Made by a program: the position numbers and the translations under genes. A DNA stretch of 64,000 bases, from the NCBI GenBank assembly GCA_964631375.1, contig CAZVYQ010000004.1:1-64000 (forward strand), written 5' to 3'. Numbering within the stretch: the stretch's first letter is position 1; every line of letters begins with the position of its first letter. Below are positions 26,754-35,571 of this stretch, one piece after another. The notes below the pieces were generated by a model, which worked only from the letters and a program-made list of their open reading frames with translations, did no database searches and was not told where the DNA came from. Source of the DNA: JAAYYM01 sp964631375 (GTDB lineage: Bacteria; Bacillota; Clostridia; Lachnospirales; Lachnospiraceae).

Positions 26754-28406
26754 ATGAGATTTGAAGAATTAAGTGTAGTAAGAGCAGGAGCCGAGGAGGC
26801 AATGCCATTAGATGACAGAATCCTGCGTGCAGTCAAGGAAATGGGATTTGAAGAGATGTCACCGATCCAGGCTAAGGCGATCCCGGCAGTAATGGAAGGC
26901 AAGGACATCATCGGACAGGCACAGACGGGAACCGGCAAGACGGCAGCATTCGGAATTCCGATGCTTGAGATGGTCAATCCTAAGGATAAGGCTGTACAGG
27001 TAATCGTACTTTGCCCAACGAGAGAGCTGGCAATTCAGGTAGCAGATGAAATCAGAAATCTGGCAAAATTTATGCATGGAGTCAAGGTGTTACCTATCTA
27101 TGGCGGTCAGGAGATTGTGAAGCAGATTAAGTCTCTAAAAACCGGCGTGCAGATCATGGTGGGAACTCCGGGACGTGTGATGGATCATATGAGACGTAAG
27201 ACCGTGAAATTTGGCGATGTGAAAATGGTCGTACTGGATGAAGCAGATGAGATGCTTAACATGGGCTTTCGTGAGGATATCGAGACCATCCTGACCGATG
27301 TACCAAAGGAGCGACAGACCGTTCTGTTTTCGGCTACAATGCCGAAGCCGATTGTAGAGATTGCAAAGACGCATCAAAAGAATGCTGAGACCATCAAGGT
27401 GGTACGCAAGGAATTGACCGTCGAGAACATCGAACAGTATTACTTTGATGTAAGACCGAAGAATAAAGATGAAGTATTATCGCGACTGATTGATATATAC
27501 AATCCACAGCTTTCTGTTGTATTTTGCAACACCAAGCGTAAGGTGGATGAACTGACAGAGATGTTAAAGGGTCGCGGATATTTTGCCGAAGGGTTACATG
27601 GTGATCTTGTTCAGAAACAGAGAGACCGCGTCATGAACAGCTTCCGTAACGGCAAGACCGAGATCTTGGTTGCTACAGATGTGGCGGCCAGAGGAATTGA
27701 TGTTGATAATGTAGACATTGTATTTAATTATGATCTGCCACAGGATGATGAATATTATGTACATCGTATCGGCAGAACCGGACGTGCCGGCAAGACAGGC
27801 CTTGCACTGAGCTTTGTATCAGGCAAGGAGGTTTATAAATTAAAGGATATCGAACGCTTCTGCAAGACGAAGATCAAGGCAAAGCCGATCCCGTCTGCAA
27901 ATGATATCCGTAACACGAAGATCGATCATACATTTTCTGAAGTAGAGGCAGTGATTGAGGAAGGTCATTTGACAGAGATGCTGAATCTCGTAGAACAGCG
28001 TGTCAATGAAGGTGACTATACGGCAATGGATATCGCGGCAGCATTCCTGAAGATGTATCTGGGTGATGATGAAGTCGTGGCAAGAGAAAGTACAGAGGCT
28101 GATTTCGGACGAGGAAACGGACGCAAGAACAATGATTACGACTACGGTGATACCGGAGCAGAAGAAGGAATGGTCAGACTGTTTATGAACATTGGCAAGA
28201 AGCAGGGCGTACGCGCTTCTAATATCGTCGGTGCCATTGCAGGAGAGAGCGGAATTCCCGGTAACCTCATCGGCGCAATTGATATGTTTGACAGTTATAC
28301 CTTCGTAGAGGTGCCACGTGAATACACTCGTGAGGTGCTACAGGCAATGAAAAATGTCAAGATTAAGGGCAAGACGATTGCTATTGAACCTGCGAACCGA
28401 AAATAA
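26754..28406 (+). CDS. DEAD-box RNA helicase with C-terminal DbpA-type RNA-binding domain
   Basis: A 550-residue helicase with Q motif MSPIQAKAIP, motif I AQTGTGKT, Ia PTRELA, II DEAD, III SAT, and the C-terminal RecA motifs ARGIDV and HRIGRTGR. Residues about 470-548 form a DbpA-like RRM (VRLFMNIGKKQGVRASNIVGAI, YTFVEVP) that targets structured RNA, probably rRNA. The size fits the CshA/DeaD/DbpA group. GAGGAG before ATG 26754 decides the start. It unwinds RNA in ribosome assembly or mRNA decay. Confidence 0.92.
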   Translation: MRFEELSVVRAGAEEAMPLDDRILRAVKEMGFEEMSPIQAKAIPAVMEGKDIIGQAQTGTGKTAAFGIPMLEMVNPKDKAVQVIVLCPTRELAIQVADEIRNLAKFMHGVKVLPIYGGQEIVKQIKSLKTGVQIMVGTPGRVMDHMRRKTVKFGDVKMVVLDEADEMLNMGFREDIETILTDVPKERQTVLFSATMPKPIVEIAKTHQKNAETIKVVRKELTVENIEQYYFDVRPKNKDEVLSRLIDIYNPQLSVVFCNTKRKVDELTEMLKGRGYFAEGLHGDLVQKQRDRVMNSFRNGKTEILVATDVAARGIDVDNVDIVFNYDLPQDDEYYVHRIGRTGRAGKTGLALSFVSGKEVYKLKDIERFCKTKIKAKPIPSANDIRNTKIDHTFSEVEAVIEEGHLTEMLNLVEQRVNEGDYTAMDIAAAFLKMYLGDDEVVARESTEADFGRGNGRKNNDYDYGDTGAEEGMVRLFMNIGKKQGVRASNIVGAIAGESGIPGNLIGAIDMFDSYTFVEVPREYTREVLQAMKNVKIKGKTIAIEPANRK

Positions 28407-28444
28407 AACAAACTTTTCAATAGAAATCTAGTATGATAGAATAC

Positions 28445-28483
28445 AAGACAGGACTTAATTCATTAGGTTCTGTCTTTTGTTTT
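28445..28483 (+). terminator. Terminator after the DEAD-box helicase
   Basis: AAGACAG-g-AC pairs with GT-t-CTGTCTT around a 12-base loop, and TTTGTTTT follows. It lies just upstream of the next ribosome site. Confidence 0.7.
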
Positions 28484-28503
28484 CAAAAACTGGAGGCGTA
28501 AAC

Positions 28504-30615
28504 ATGGGGGCAATTCTCATTGACATATTCATCTGGTGGCTGATACTGCTGCTCATTGGAGTGATCCTACTGCCGATTGGTGTGCGTATCTTTTCTTCTT
28601 TTCAGGATAAGGGTTATTTATTTACAAAGGTATTGGGTCTGGCAGTTCTGTCATATCTTGTGTTTGTGTTAGCAAATATGAGGCTGCTTCCGTTTCATCG
28701 TTTTACCATTCTGCTCATGGCAGCAGTGGTTATGATCGCTGAGTGTGTTTGGCTGCTTTGCTCGAGGCAGGCAGCACTGCGTTTTGGAGAGACTTTGAGA
28801 AATCGCAATTTTTGGGTACATGTAGCGATTGAGGAAGTTGTGTTTATGCTGACATTGCTCGTATGGGCGTATTTACGCAGCAGAACGCCAGCACTGGATC
28901 ATACGGAAATGTTCATGGATCATGGTTTTGTGAAGAGCATCCTCAATGCAGACTATCTGCCTGCAGCAGATATGTGGTATGCAGGTGGGACGATTAATTA
29001 TTATTACTACGGGCAGTATGTGACTGCCTTTTTATGCAGACTCTCAGGCAGGAGCTCAGGCGTCGGCTATAATCTCATGATGGCGACACTCTTTGCCCTG
29101 ACATTTGTATTATCTTTTTCAATTGCATATCAGTTACTTTGTATGAAACAAGAAATCAGACGTAGCTTTGCAGTCATCGGAGGTATATTATCGGCATTGG
29201 TGGTTACATTATCGGGCAATGCACATGCATTCCTGTATGCGATCATTTTTCCGCTATTAAACAGACTGGGACTGATGGAGTATTCCTTTGGACATGATAT
29301 TGATCGCTATTGGTATCCGGATGCAACCAGATACATTCATTGTTTTGAAGGTAGTACGGATGGAACGATCACAGAGTTCCCGCTTTACTCCTTCGTCCTG
29401 TCGGATCTGCATGCACATGTGGTGGATATTGTGTTTGTCCTGTTGTTTTTAGCTCTGTTGATTCAGTTTATCAGTACAACGGGAGAACAAAAACAGAAAC
29501 TAACGGAATGGTTGAAAAGCATGGCTCCAATGCTCCTATTACTTGGCCTACTGCTGGGTATTATGGCGATGACAAATTATTGGGATTTTGCGATCTATAT
29601 GGTGGTGTTTGTGTTTTTCGCAATGTATCAGGCGTGGAAACGTTACAGGTCGTGGAAGCAGCCTGCTTTGTATATGGATGCAGCACTATTGATCGTTTGT
29701 GTTTTTTTACTTGGCAAGCTTGTCATGCTGCCGTTTACACTTTCGTTTGAACAGATTCATGTAGGACTGGCTTTTGCCAAAGATCATTCACCAATCAACG
29801 AGTATTTGGTCTTATGGGGGATTCCACTTGCGTGGGTGATTCTGTTTGGTAGCTATGTGTATCACAGATGGAAGCAGGGAGAACTAAAACCGGCAGATAT
29901 CATCGTAGGGATTTATAGCATTTGTGCAGTAGGCCTGATCGCAGCACCGGAGGTTCTCTATATTGAGGACATTTATTCCAATGCACCGCGTTGCAATACA
30001 ATGTTCAAGTTTACCTATGAAGCATTTATTCTGTTTGGATTGATCACTGGTTACATTATGGTAAATACATTATGTAAATGTAAAAATGTATTGGGTAATA
30101 TTCTTCTCATCGTCCTTCTATTACTTCCTCCATTTTGCTACCCATACTATGCAATCCACGAAGTCTACTTTACAGGTGAAAATGCTAAGGCCTTGGACGG
30201 ACTTGCATATATTGCAAAGAAGGATGCAAAAGAATATACCGCAATCGAATGGATTGATGAGAATGTGGCAAAAGACGCTGTGATTCTTGAGGTCAATGCA
30301 TTAAGCTATACAGAGGGTGATCGGCTCTCTATGGCAACCGGCAGACCAACTGTACAGGGCTGGTGGACACATGAGATGCTCTGGCGTAACCTGAGCTCAG
30401 ATGATTTAAATGTAAGAATTGCTGATATCCGTGAGATCTATGAGGGAATGGAACTAATGAAAACAGAAGAACTGATTGAACAGTATGGGATTGATTATAT
30501 TTATATTGGAACACGCGAATGTGAAGCATTTCCCGAGTTACAGTCAGACAAACTTAAGGAATTATCGGATATGATCTATGATTTTGATGGAACACTATTA
30601 CTGCATATGAGATAA
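28504..30615 (+). CDS. DUF2298 (YYY) multi-pass membrane protein
   Basis: At 703 residues it has about twelve membrane segments and the tyrosine run NYYYYGQYV near residue 160 that names the Chlor_Arch_YYY/DUF2298 family. The loop with DHTEMFMDHGFVKSIL and the later FPLYSFVLSDLHAHVVD are rich in acidic and His residues, as in GT-C glycosyltransferases. A C-terminal soluble stretch (AIEWIDENVAKDAVILEV) also resembles the tail of such enzymes. TGGAGG precedes ATG 28504. A membrane glycosyltransferase role is inferred; it stands alone, so context gives no substrate. Confidence 0.82.
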   Translation: MGAILIDIFIWWLILLLIGVILLPIGVRIFSSFQDKGYLFTKVLGLAVLSYLVFVLANMRLLPFHRFTILLMAAVVMIAECVWLLCSRQAALRFGETLRNRNFWVHVAIEEVVFMLTLLVWAYLRSRTPALDHTEMFMDHGFVKSILNADYLPAADMWYAGGTINYYYYGQYVTAFLCRLSGRSSGVGYNLMMATLFALTFVLSFSIAYQLLCMKQEIRRSFAVIGGILSALVVTLSGNAHAFLYAIIFPLLNRLGLMEYSFGHDIDRYWYPDATRYIHCFEGSTDGTITEFPLYSFVLSDLHAHVVDIVFVLLFLALLIQFISTTGEQKQKLTEWLKSMAPMLLLLGLLLGIMAMTNYWDFAIYMVVFVFFAMYQAWKRYRSWKQPALYMDAALLIVCVFLLGKLVMLPFTLSFEQIHVGLAFAKDHSPINEYLVLWGIPLAWVILFGSYVYHRWKQGELKPADIIVGIYSICAVGLIAAPEVLYIEDIYSNAPRCNTMFKFTYEAFILFGLITGYIMVNTLCKCKNVLGNILLIVLLLLPPFCYPYYAIHEVYFTGENAKALDGLAYIAKKDAKEYTAIEWIDENVAKDAVILEVNALSYTEGDRLSMATGRPTVQGWWTHEMLWRNLSSDDLNVRIADIREIYEGMELMKTEELIEQYGIDYIYIGTRECEAFPELQSDKLKELSDMIYDFDGTLLLHMR

Positions 30616-30618
30616 TTA

Positions 30619-30655
30619 TAAGAGAATCGGTTATTGCACCGATTCTCTTTCTTTC
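30619..30655. terminator. Shared terminator between DUF2298 and MATE genes
   Basis: AGAGAATCGG (30621-30630) pairs perfectly with CCGATTCTCT (30639-30648), with TTCTTTC following on the plus strand. The stop codon of the minus-strand MATE gene (30631-30633) lies in the loop. Confidence 0.7.
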
Positions 30656-31992
30656 TCTGTATATACATCGCTTTTTAGAAGTTTGTAGATTAAGGGAATC
30701 ACCATTAAAACCCATACAATGGGTTCAGAGATGATAATACCGAAGTACTTCAAGGTAGGCGCTAAGAACAGTACAGTAAAGAGCTTGCCCAGCATTTCAA
30801 TACAACTGGAAATGATAGGAGTCACATGATCTCCGATGCCCTGCAATGCATTGCGACAGACTGTGATTACAGCTGGAACAAAGTATAGTAATGTGTTGAC
30901 ACGCAGATAAAGAACAGCCGTTTCAATGATTTCTGCCTTTTCAGTAGAGGTTATGAGACGGATCATGATAGGTGCAAGCGTATAGGTCATCAGAATTACA
31001 AGAACTGTCCAAATCCATGCAAAGAATACACACTTTTTGATTCCTTCACGAATACGACTGAAATTGTGTGCGCCATAGTTTTGACCGCAATAGGAGGCAC
31101 TGGTCATACTGAATACTGAGAAGGGTATCATAAAGAAGTGCGTGATCTTGCGTGCAGCATAATGAGCGACTATGATATTGGAGTTGAACAGATTGATCGC
31201 CCCCTGCAGAATGAGCGTTCCCAACATCACAAGTGAATTCATCAATCCCATAGAGAGACCGCTCATCCAGAGTTCGCGGGTCATTTCGGTATTGAGACGG
31301 AAACTGGATGTGGATAGTCTGAGAACAGGGTATTTCTTTAATATATAGGCTGCACAAAGCAGTGCAGATATTAATTGTGAGATGACAGTTGCAATTGAGG
31401 CACCGGAGATACCCATACGCAGACCGGCAACCATCAGAAAGTCCAGCCCGATATTGAGCAATGCCGAAATAATCAGGAAGAGCAGGGGTGCAACGGTATC
31501 GCCAAGGGCACGCAGTGTAGCAGAAAATACATTATAAAGCATGGCGGTGAACATACCAAGTAATATGATCCTGATATATGCAGTTGCAGCAATGGTATGT
31601 GCAGGCTGCACGTTGACAATTCTTAAAAACTGGGGCAAAAATACCACTGAGATCACTGTGAAAACAAGTGATGTCAGTGTTCCAAACAGAAGAGAACCAC
31701 CAAAGGAACGATTGACCTCACGATCTTCCTTTGCTCCGAACCAGTATGCAGTAATGACACCGAATCCATTGGTTAGCCCGATTAGAAAACCGACGATCAT
31801 GTCTGCGAGTGGGGTAACGGAACCGACTGCTGCCAGTGCTTCATCACCGAGGACCATTCCGATGATCCATGTGTCTGTCAGAGAATAGCACAGCTGAAAC
31901 AACTGTCCTAAAAAGATTGGCAGTGCAAAACGCAGAATTACTTTTCCCGGAGCACCGGTTGTCAGATCTTTCATATCAGATGTCCTCTCCAA
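30631..31992 (-). CDS. MATE-family efflux transporter
   Basis: A 453-residue exporter with twelve membrane segments in two bundles, of normal MATE length. Typical stretches are FALPIFLGQLFQLCYSLTDTWIIG, SYCGQNYGAHNFSRIREG and NALQGIGDHVTPI. MATE proteins export drugs or metabolites in exchange for Na+ or H+; the sub-branch (DinF/NorM-like) and substrate are not evident. It is monocistronic on the minus strand, converging on the DUF2298 gene. Confidence 0.9.
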   Translation of the reverse strand: MERTSDMKDLTTGAPGKVILRFALPIFLGQLFQLCYSLTDTWIIGMVLGDEALAAVGSVTPLADMIVGFLIGLTNGFGVITAYWFGAKEDREVNRSFGGSLLFGTLTSLVFTVISVVFLPQFLRIVNVQPAHTIAATAYIRIILLGMFTAMLYNVFSATLRALGDTVAPLLFLIISALLNIGLDFLMVAGLRMGISGASIATVISQLISALLCAAYILKKYPVLRLSTSSFRLNTEMTRELWMSGLSMGLMNSLVMLGTLILQGAINLFNSNIIVAHYAARKITHFFMIPFSVFSMTSASYCGQNYGAHNFSRIREGIKKCVFFAWIWTVLVILMTYTLAPIMIRLITSTEKAEIIETAVLYLRVNTLLYFVPAVITVCRNALQGIGDHVTPIISSCIEMLGKLFTVLFLAPTLKYFGIIISEPIVWVLMVIPLIYKLLKSDVYTEKERESVQ

Positions 31993-32094
31993 TCTACTGA
32001 ATTATGCTGTCTTAGCATTTGTATCATTCTAGCTCATTTTATTGCGAAAAGAAAGTAATGAATGCGAAATAATACGAAAACGATTAAGAAAAGA

Positions 32095-32123
32095 TTGGAT
32101 TTTGTCGATACATGTGGTATGAT
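32095..32123 (+). promoter_or_regulatory. Sigma-A promoter of the DUF975 gene
   Basis: TTGGAT (32095-32100) and TATGAT (32118-32123) are 17 bp apart, about 70 bases before the start codon. Confidence 0.55.
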
Positions 32124-32193
32124 AATAAAGAAATTGGTTATAAGACTATATTAACCAACACAATCATATACATATCAAGAGGAGGGTAATATT

Positions 32194-32757
32194 ATGTTTT
32201 CACGTGTTGAATTAAAAGACGCTGCAAAGAAACAGATCAGCGGAAATATTGGAATGTTGTTTGTGGTAGGACTGATTGCAGGTCTGATTATCAGTGCTTC
32301 CGGCTTCACTTTTATCGGACCACTTATCATATCAGGTCCGTTGATGTTGGGACTTTCCAGTATCTATCTGGCAGTTGCCCGCGAAGGTAAAAAGCCGACC
32401 ATAGAAGATCTGTTTAGTGGTTTTAATCAGTTTGGGCAGTCACTTGTTTTATATCTTTTAATTACGATTTTTGTTACTTTATGGACATTATTGCTGATCG
32501 TTCCGGGAATTATTAAGGCTATTTCTTATTCACAGGCATTTTACATTTTATCAGATCATCCTGGGATGACTGCTTCTGAGGCACTCGATGAGAGCAAGAG
32601 AATTATGGAAGGACATAAGATGGATTACTTTGTACTGATGCTGTCCTTTATTCTCTGGATTCTATTAGGCAGTGTAACCTGCGGATTGGCCTATATCTAT
32701 GTGGGACCTTATATGACAACCACTGGTGTTAATTTCTACGAAAAGATCAAAGGCTGA
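32194..32757 (+). CDS. DUF975-family membrane protein
   Basis: This 187-residue protein has four hydrophobic segments and the DUF975 pattern: an amphipathic start (RVELKDAAKKQISGNIGMLF), then SGPLMLGLSSIYLAVAREGKKPTIEDLFSGF and LLLIVPGIIKAISYSQAFYILSDHPGMTASEALDES. AGAGGAGGG precedes ATG 32194. A terminator follows, so it is monocistronic. The family is widespread in Firmicutes and has no settled function. Confidence 0.85.
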   Translation: MFSRVELKDAAKKQISGNIGMLFVVGLIAGLIISASGFTFIGPLIISGPLMLGLSSIYLAVAREGKKPTIEDLFSGFNQFGQSLVLYLLITIFVTLWTLLLIVPGIIKAISYSQAFYILSDHPGMTASEALDESKRIMEGHKMDYFVLMLSFILWILLGSVTCGLAYIYVGPYMTTTGVNFYEKIKG

Positions 32758-32782
32758 TCAAATCAATCACTTAGGAATATGA

Positions 32783-32817
32783 AACAACGCGGATGGTAGA
32801 CTCTGCGTTGTTTTTTT
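32783..32817 (+). terminator. Terminator after the DUF975 gene
   Basis: AACAACGC-g-GA pairs with TC-t-GCGTTGTT, running into seven T. Confidence 0.85.
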
Positions 32818-32878
32818 GTGTTTTTTACTTTATTATCCGATGCAGAAAGGGTATACTGTAAGGAAGGGAGGAATCACC

Positions 32879-32893
32879 ATGGAACGTATATGA
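32879..32893 (+). other. Four-codon minicistron (MERI) carrying the ribosome site of the alpha-galactoside operon
   Basis: The best ribosome site here, GGGAGG, lies seven bases before ATG 32879, but that frame stops after four codons at 32891-32893, and again at 32903-32905. The longer gene in the same frame starts at 32909 with no good site of its own. Ribosomes may terminate here and restart, or the ancestral start may have been lost. Confidence 0.4.
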
Positions 32894-32908
32894 TATGGTG
32901 CATGAGAT

Positions 32909-33241
32909 ATGGAGAAAAAGCTAAGAGATTATATCGTGTATATTGAAACCTTGATTGCAAAGCAAGAAGTGTGGGATGTAGGAGAGCATGATAAAGTACA
33001 AAGGGATATGTTGGTACAGATTGGATTTTTCCAGCATGAGAGGTTGATTCACCTAATTGTGACAGTGACTTTTGCAATCCTGACAGTTGGTTCTCTGATT
33101 GCCTGTTTGTTGTTGCAGATGCTCGCTCTATATTGTCTGACGTTACTTTTGATAATTCTTTTGATTCCCTATATCAGACATTATTACATATTGGAAAATG
33201 GTGTACAGAAGTTATATGCACTTTATGAGGAAATGAAATGA
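32909..33241 (+). CDS. Small two-segment membrane protein ahead of the alpha-galactosidase
   Basis: A 110-residue protein with a charged N-terminal half (residues 1-47, including GEHDKVQRDML) and two adjoining membrane segments (about 48-90). The tail is ILENGVQKLYALYEEMK. It overlaps the GH36 gene by ATGA, so the two are translated together. No family is recognised. The N-terminus is uncertain, as the only strong ribosome site belongs to the minicistron at 32879. Its place at the head of a sugar-use operon suggests a regulatory or structural role, not an enzyme. Confidence 0.6.
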   Translation: MEKKLRDYIVYIETLIAKQEVWDVGEHDKVQRDMLVQIGFFQHERLIHLIVTVTFAILTVGSLIACLLLQMLALYCLTLLLIILLIPYIRHYYILENGVQKLYALYEEMK

Positions 33242-35571
33242 TCGAATCAAACAACCAACTTTTTTATCTGACAACCACACATACCAGTTATTGGTTTCGG
33301 GTGACTCCGTATGGTCATTTGGAGCATGTTTATTATGGGCCGCGTGTAGAGAGACAGTCTATGGAGTGCTTTGCCATGAAACAGGTCGTTCAATGGGGCA
33401 CTACGGTACTTTACAGTAAGGAAAGTGATACCTATAGTCTCGATACGATGTGTCTGGAATGGTCTGGAATGGGACGGGGAGATTTCCGCAGAAGTCCGAT
33501 GGAGATCAAAATGCCGGATGGCAGTTTTGTACATGATTTTCGGTTTAAAAAAGCAATTACAAAGCATGGGACGGCTCCGATGGAAAGCCTGCCGACTGCT
33601 TATGCAAATAAAGGCGACAGTATGTATCTGGATATCCTGCTGGAGGATGAGTCTAATCAGCTGGAACTGCATCTGATTTATACGGTTTATGAGAGTACAG
33701 ATGTAATCACAAGGCGTGCAGTGCTTGTAAACCGAAACGAAAAGACTGCAGTTTTGAGAAGAATGCTCAGTATGATGGTGGATATTCCGAACCGTGGCTA
33801 TAGGATGACTACCTTTGACGGCAGCTGGATCAGGGAGGCACATCGACATGACCGTGAGGTGCAGTATGGGATCACTCTGAATTCCTCCACGACGGGGAAC
33901 AGTTCTAATCAGCATAATCCGGGTTTTCTGCTGTCAGAGCGAAATGCCACTGAGGATCAAGGGTGGGTATATGGATTCAATCTCGTATACAGTAGCAATC
34001 ATTATGGCTCCGTGGAGTTGAATTACAACGATATCGCGCGTGTTTCTATCGGGATCAATGATCATTGTTTTGAGTGGGAGCTACATCTTAACGAACAGTT
34101 TGAGTCACCGGAGGCAGTCATGACCTTTAGTGATGAAGGTTTGAATGGTGTCAGTCATCATTTTCATGATTTTATCAATGCACATATCATTCGTGGAGAT
34201 TGGAAGCACAAGGATCGACCGATTCTGATCAATAATTGGGAGGCAGATTTCTTTGATTTTAAACAACGAAAATTGATAAAATCGGCTGAACAGGCAAAAA
34301 AACTGGGGATTGAATTGTTTGTCTTGGATGACGGTTGGTTCGGAGCGAGAAATAACGACAAGGCCGGACTGGGGGATTATCAGGTAAATCGAAAAAAACT
34401 TCCCGGCGGGATGGCAGGCTTGTCGAAACAGGTAAGGGCAGCGGGTCTGATGTTTGGACTCTGGTTTGAACCGGAGATGGTGAATGAAGACAGTGATCTG
34501 TATCGTGCTCATCCTGAATATGCGGTTACACTGCCGGGCAAGAATGCAACTTATGGGCGTAATCAACTGGTTCTAGACTTATGTAAACCTGAGGTGCAGG
34601 ATTATATCGTTGAACAGGTCTCGCGAATTTTAGATGAGGCTCAGATTTCCTATGTGAAATGGGATATGAACCGTCATATCAGCGAAGCATACTCTGCAGT
34701 CTTACACAATCAGGGAGAATTTTTTCACAGATATACCATTGGATTGTATCGTATCCTTAAACGGATCTTTGAACCAAGGAGCCATATTCTGTTAGAGAGC
34801 TGTTCCAGTGGTGGGAATCGATTTGATTTGGGTATGCTTTGCTACTCACCGCAGATATGGTGTTCAGATGATACGGATCCTGTGGAACGACTGACGATTC
34901 AGGGGGGACTATCTTATCTCTATCCGATATCTGTCATGGGGGCACATGTGTCTGCCTCACCAAGTCAGCAGACGATTCGAAACACCGCTTTATCAACACG
35001 ATTTAATGCAGCTGCATTCGGTTGTCTGGGATACGAGTTGGATCTGAAATGTCTTACTAAGGCAGAACAGAAAGAAATTGCAGAACAGATTGCATTTTAT
35101 AAGGAGCACCGGCATACCTTCCAATATGGTGTGTTTTCTCGGATAGATTATCCGAAGGATAATAAGGTGCAATGGCAGGTGTGTGAGCGGGATGGAAGTA
35201 AGGCAATTACAGGCTTCTTCCAAACGCTGACGAGGGCAGCAGAGGGATATGATTATCTGCGTGTGACCGGTCTTAATCCGCAGAAGAAGTATTGTATGCA
35301 GACGAAATCACAGCATCTCTATCTGGATCGATTCAAGGGATTGGCCAAGCATGTGATGCCTGTTAAACTCAATCCTGACGGAGTGATATTTCGAACTGCC
35401 AATCGACACTATACATTACAGGATGGTGTGGAGGAGTATCATGGAACCGGCACGGTATTTGCAAGCGGAGTCATGTTGAATAACCAGTTTATCGGGAGCG
35501 GAATCAATGAACATGTACGTGTGCTGGGAGATTTCGGATCTAATCTATATGTGACCAAGGAGGAACCGTAA
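33238..35571 (+). CDS. Glycoside hydrolase family 36 alpha-galactosidase
   Basis: At 777 residues this is a typical clostridial GH36 enzyme: N-terminal beta-supersandwich (1-320), TIM barrel (about 330-660) and C-terminal beta domain. Asp476 in YVKWDMNR is the expected nucleophile, and the acid/base Asp lies in WCSDDTDP (544-547). No signal peptide is present. It removes alpha-1,6-galactose from melibiose, raffinose and stachyose inside the cell. It overlaps the upstream gene by ATGA and the downstream symporter by one base, so uptake and cleavage are tightly linked. Confidence 0.93.
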   Translation: MIESNNQLFYLTTTHTSYWFRVTPYGHLEHVYYGPRVERQSMECFAMKQVVQWGTTVLYSKESDTYSLDTMCLEWSGMGRGDFRRSPMEIKMPDGSFVHDFRFKKAITKHGTAPMESLPTAYANKGDSMYLDILLEDESNQLELHLIYTVYESTDVITRRAVLVNRNEKTAVLRRMLSMMVDIPNRGYRMTTFDGSWIREAHRHDREVQYGITLNSSTTGNSSNQHNPGFLLSERNATEDQGWVYGFNLVYSSNHYGSVELNYNDIARVSIGINDHCFEWELHLNEQFESPEAVMTFSDEGLNGVSHHFHDFINAHIIRGDWKHKDRPILINNWEADFFDFKQRKLIKSAEQAKKLGIELFVLDDGWFGARNNDKAGLGDYQVNRKKLPGGMAGLSKQVRAAGLMFGLWFEPEMVNEDSDLYRAHPEYAVTLPGKNATYGRNQLVLDLCKPEVQDYIVEQVSRILDEAQISYVKWDMNRHISEAYSAVLHNQGEFFHRYTIGLYRILKRIFEPRSHILLESCSSGGNRFDLGMLCYSPQIWCSDDTDPVERLTIQGGLSYLYPISVMGAHVSASPSQQTIRNTALSTRFNAAAFGCLGYELDLKCLTKAEQKEIAEQIAFYKEHRHTFQYGVFSRIDYPKDNKVQWQVCERDGSKAITGFFQTLTRAAEGYDYLRVTGLNPQKKYCMQTKSQHLYLDRFKGLAKHVMPVKLNPDGVIFRTANRHYTLQDGVEEYHGTGTVFASGVMLNNQFIGSGINEHVRVLGDFGSNLYVTKEEP

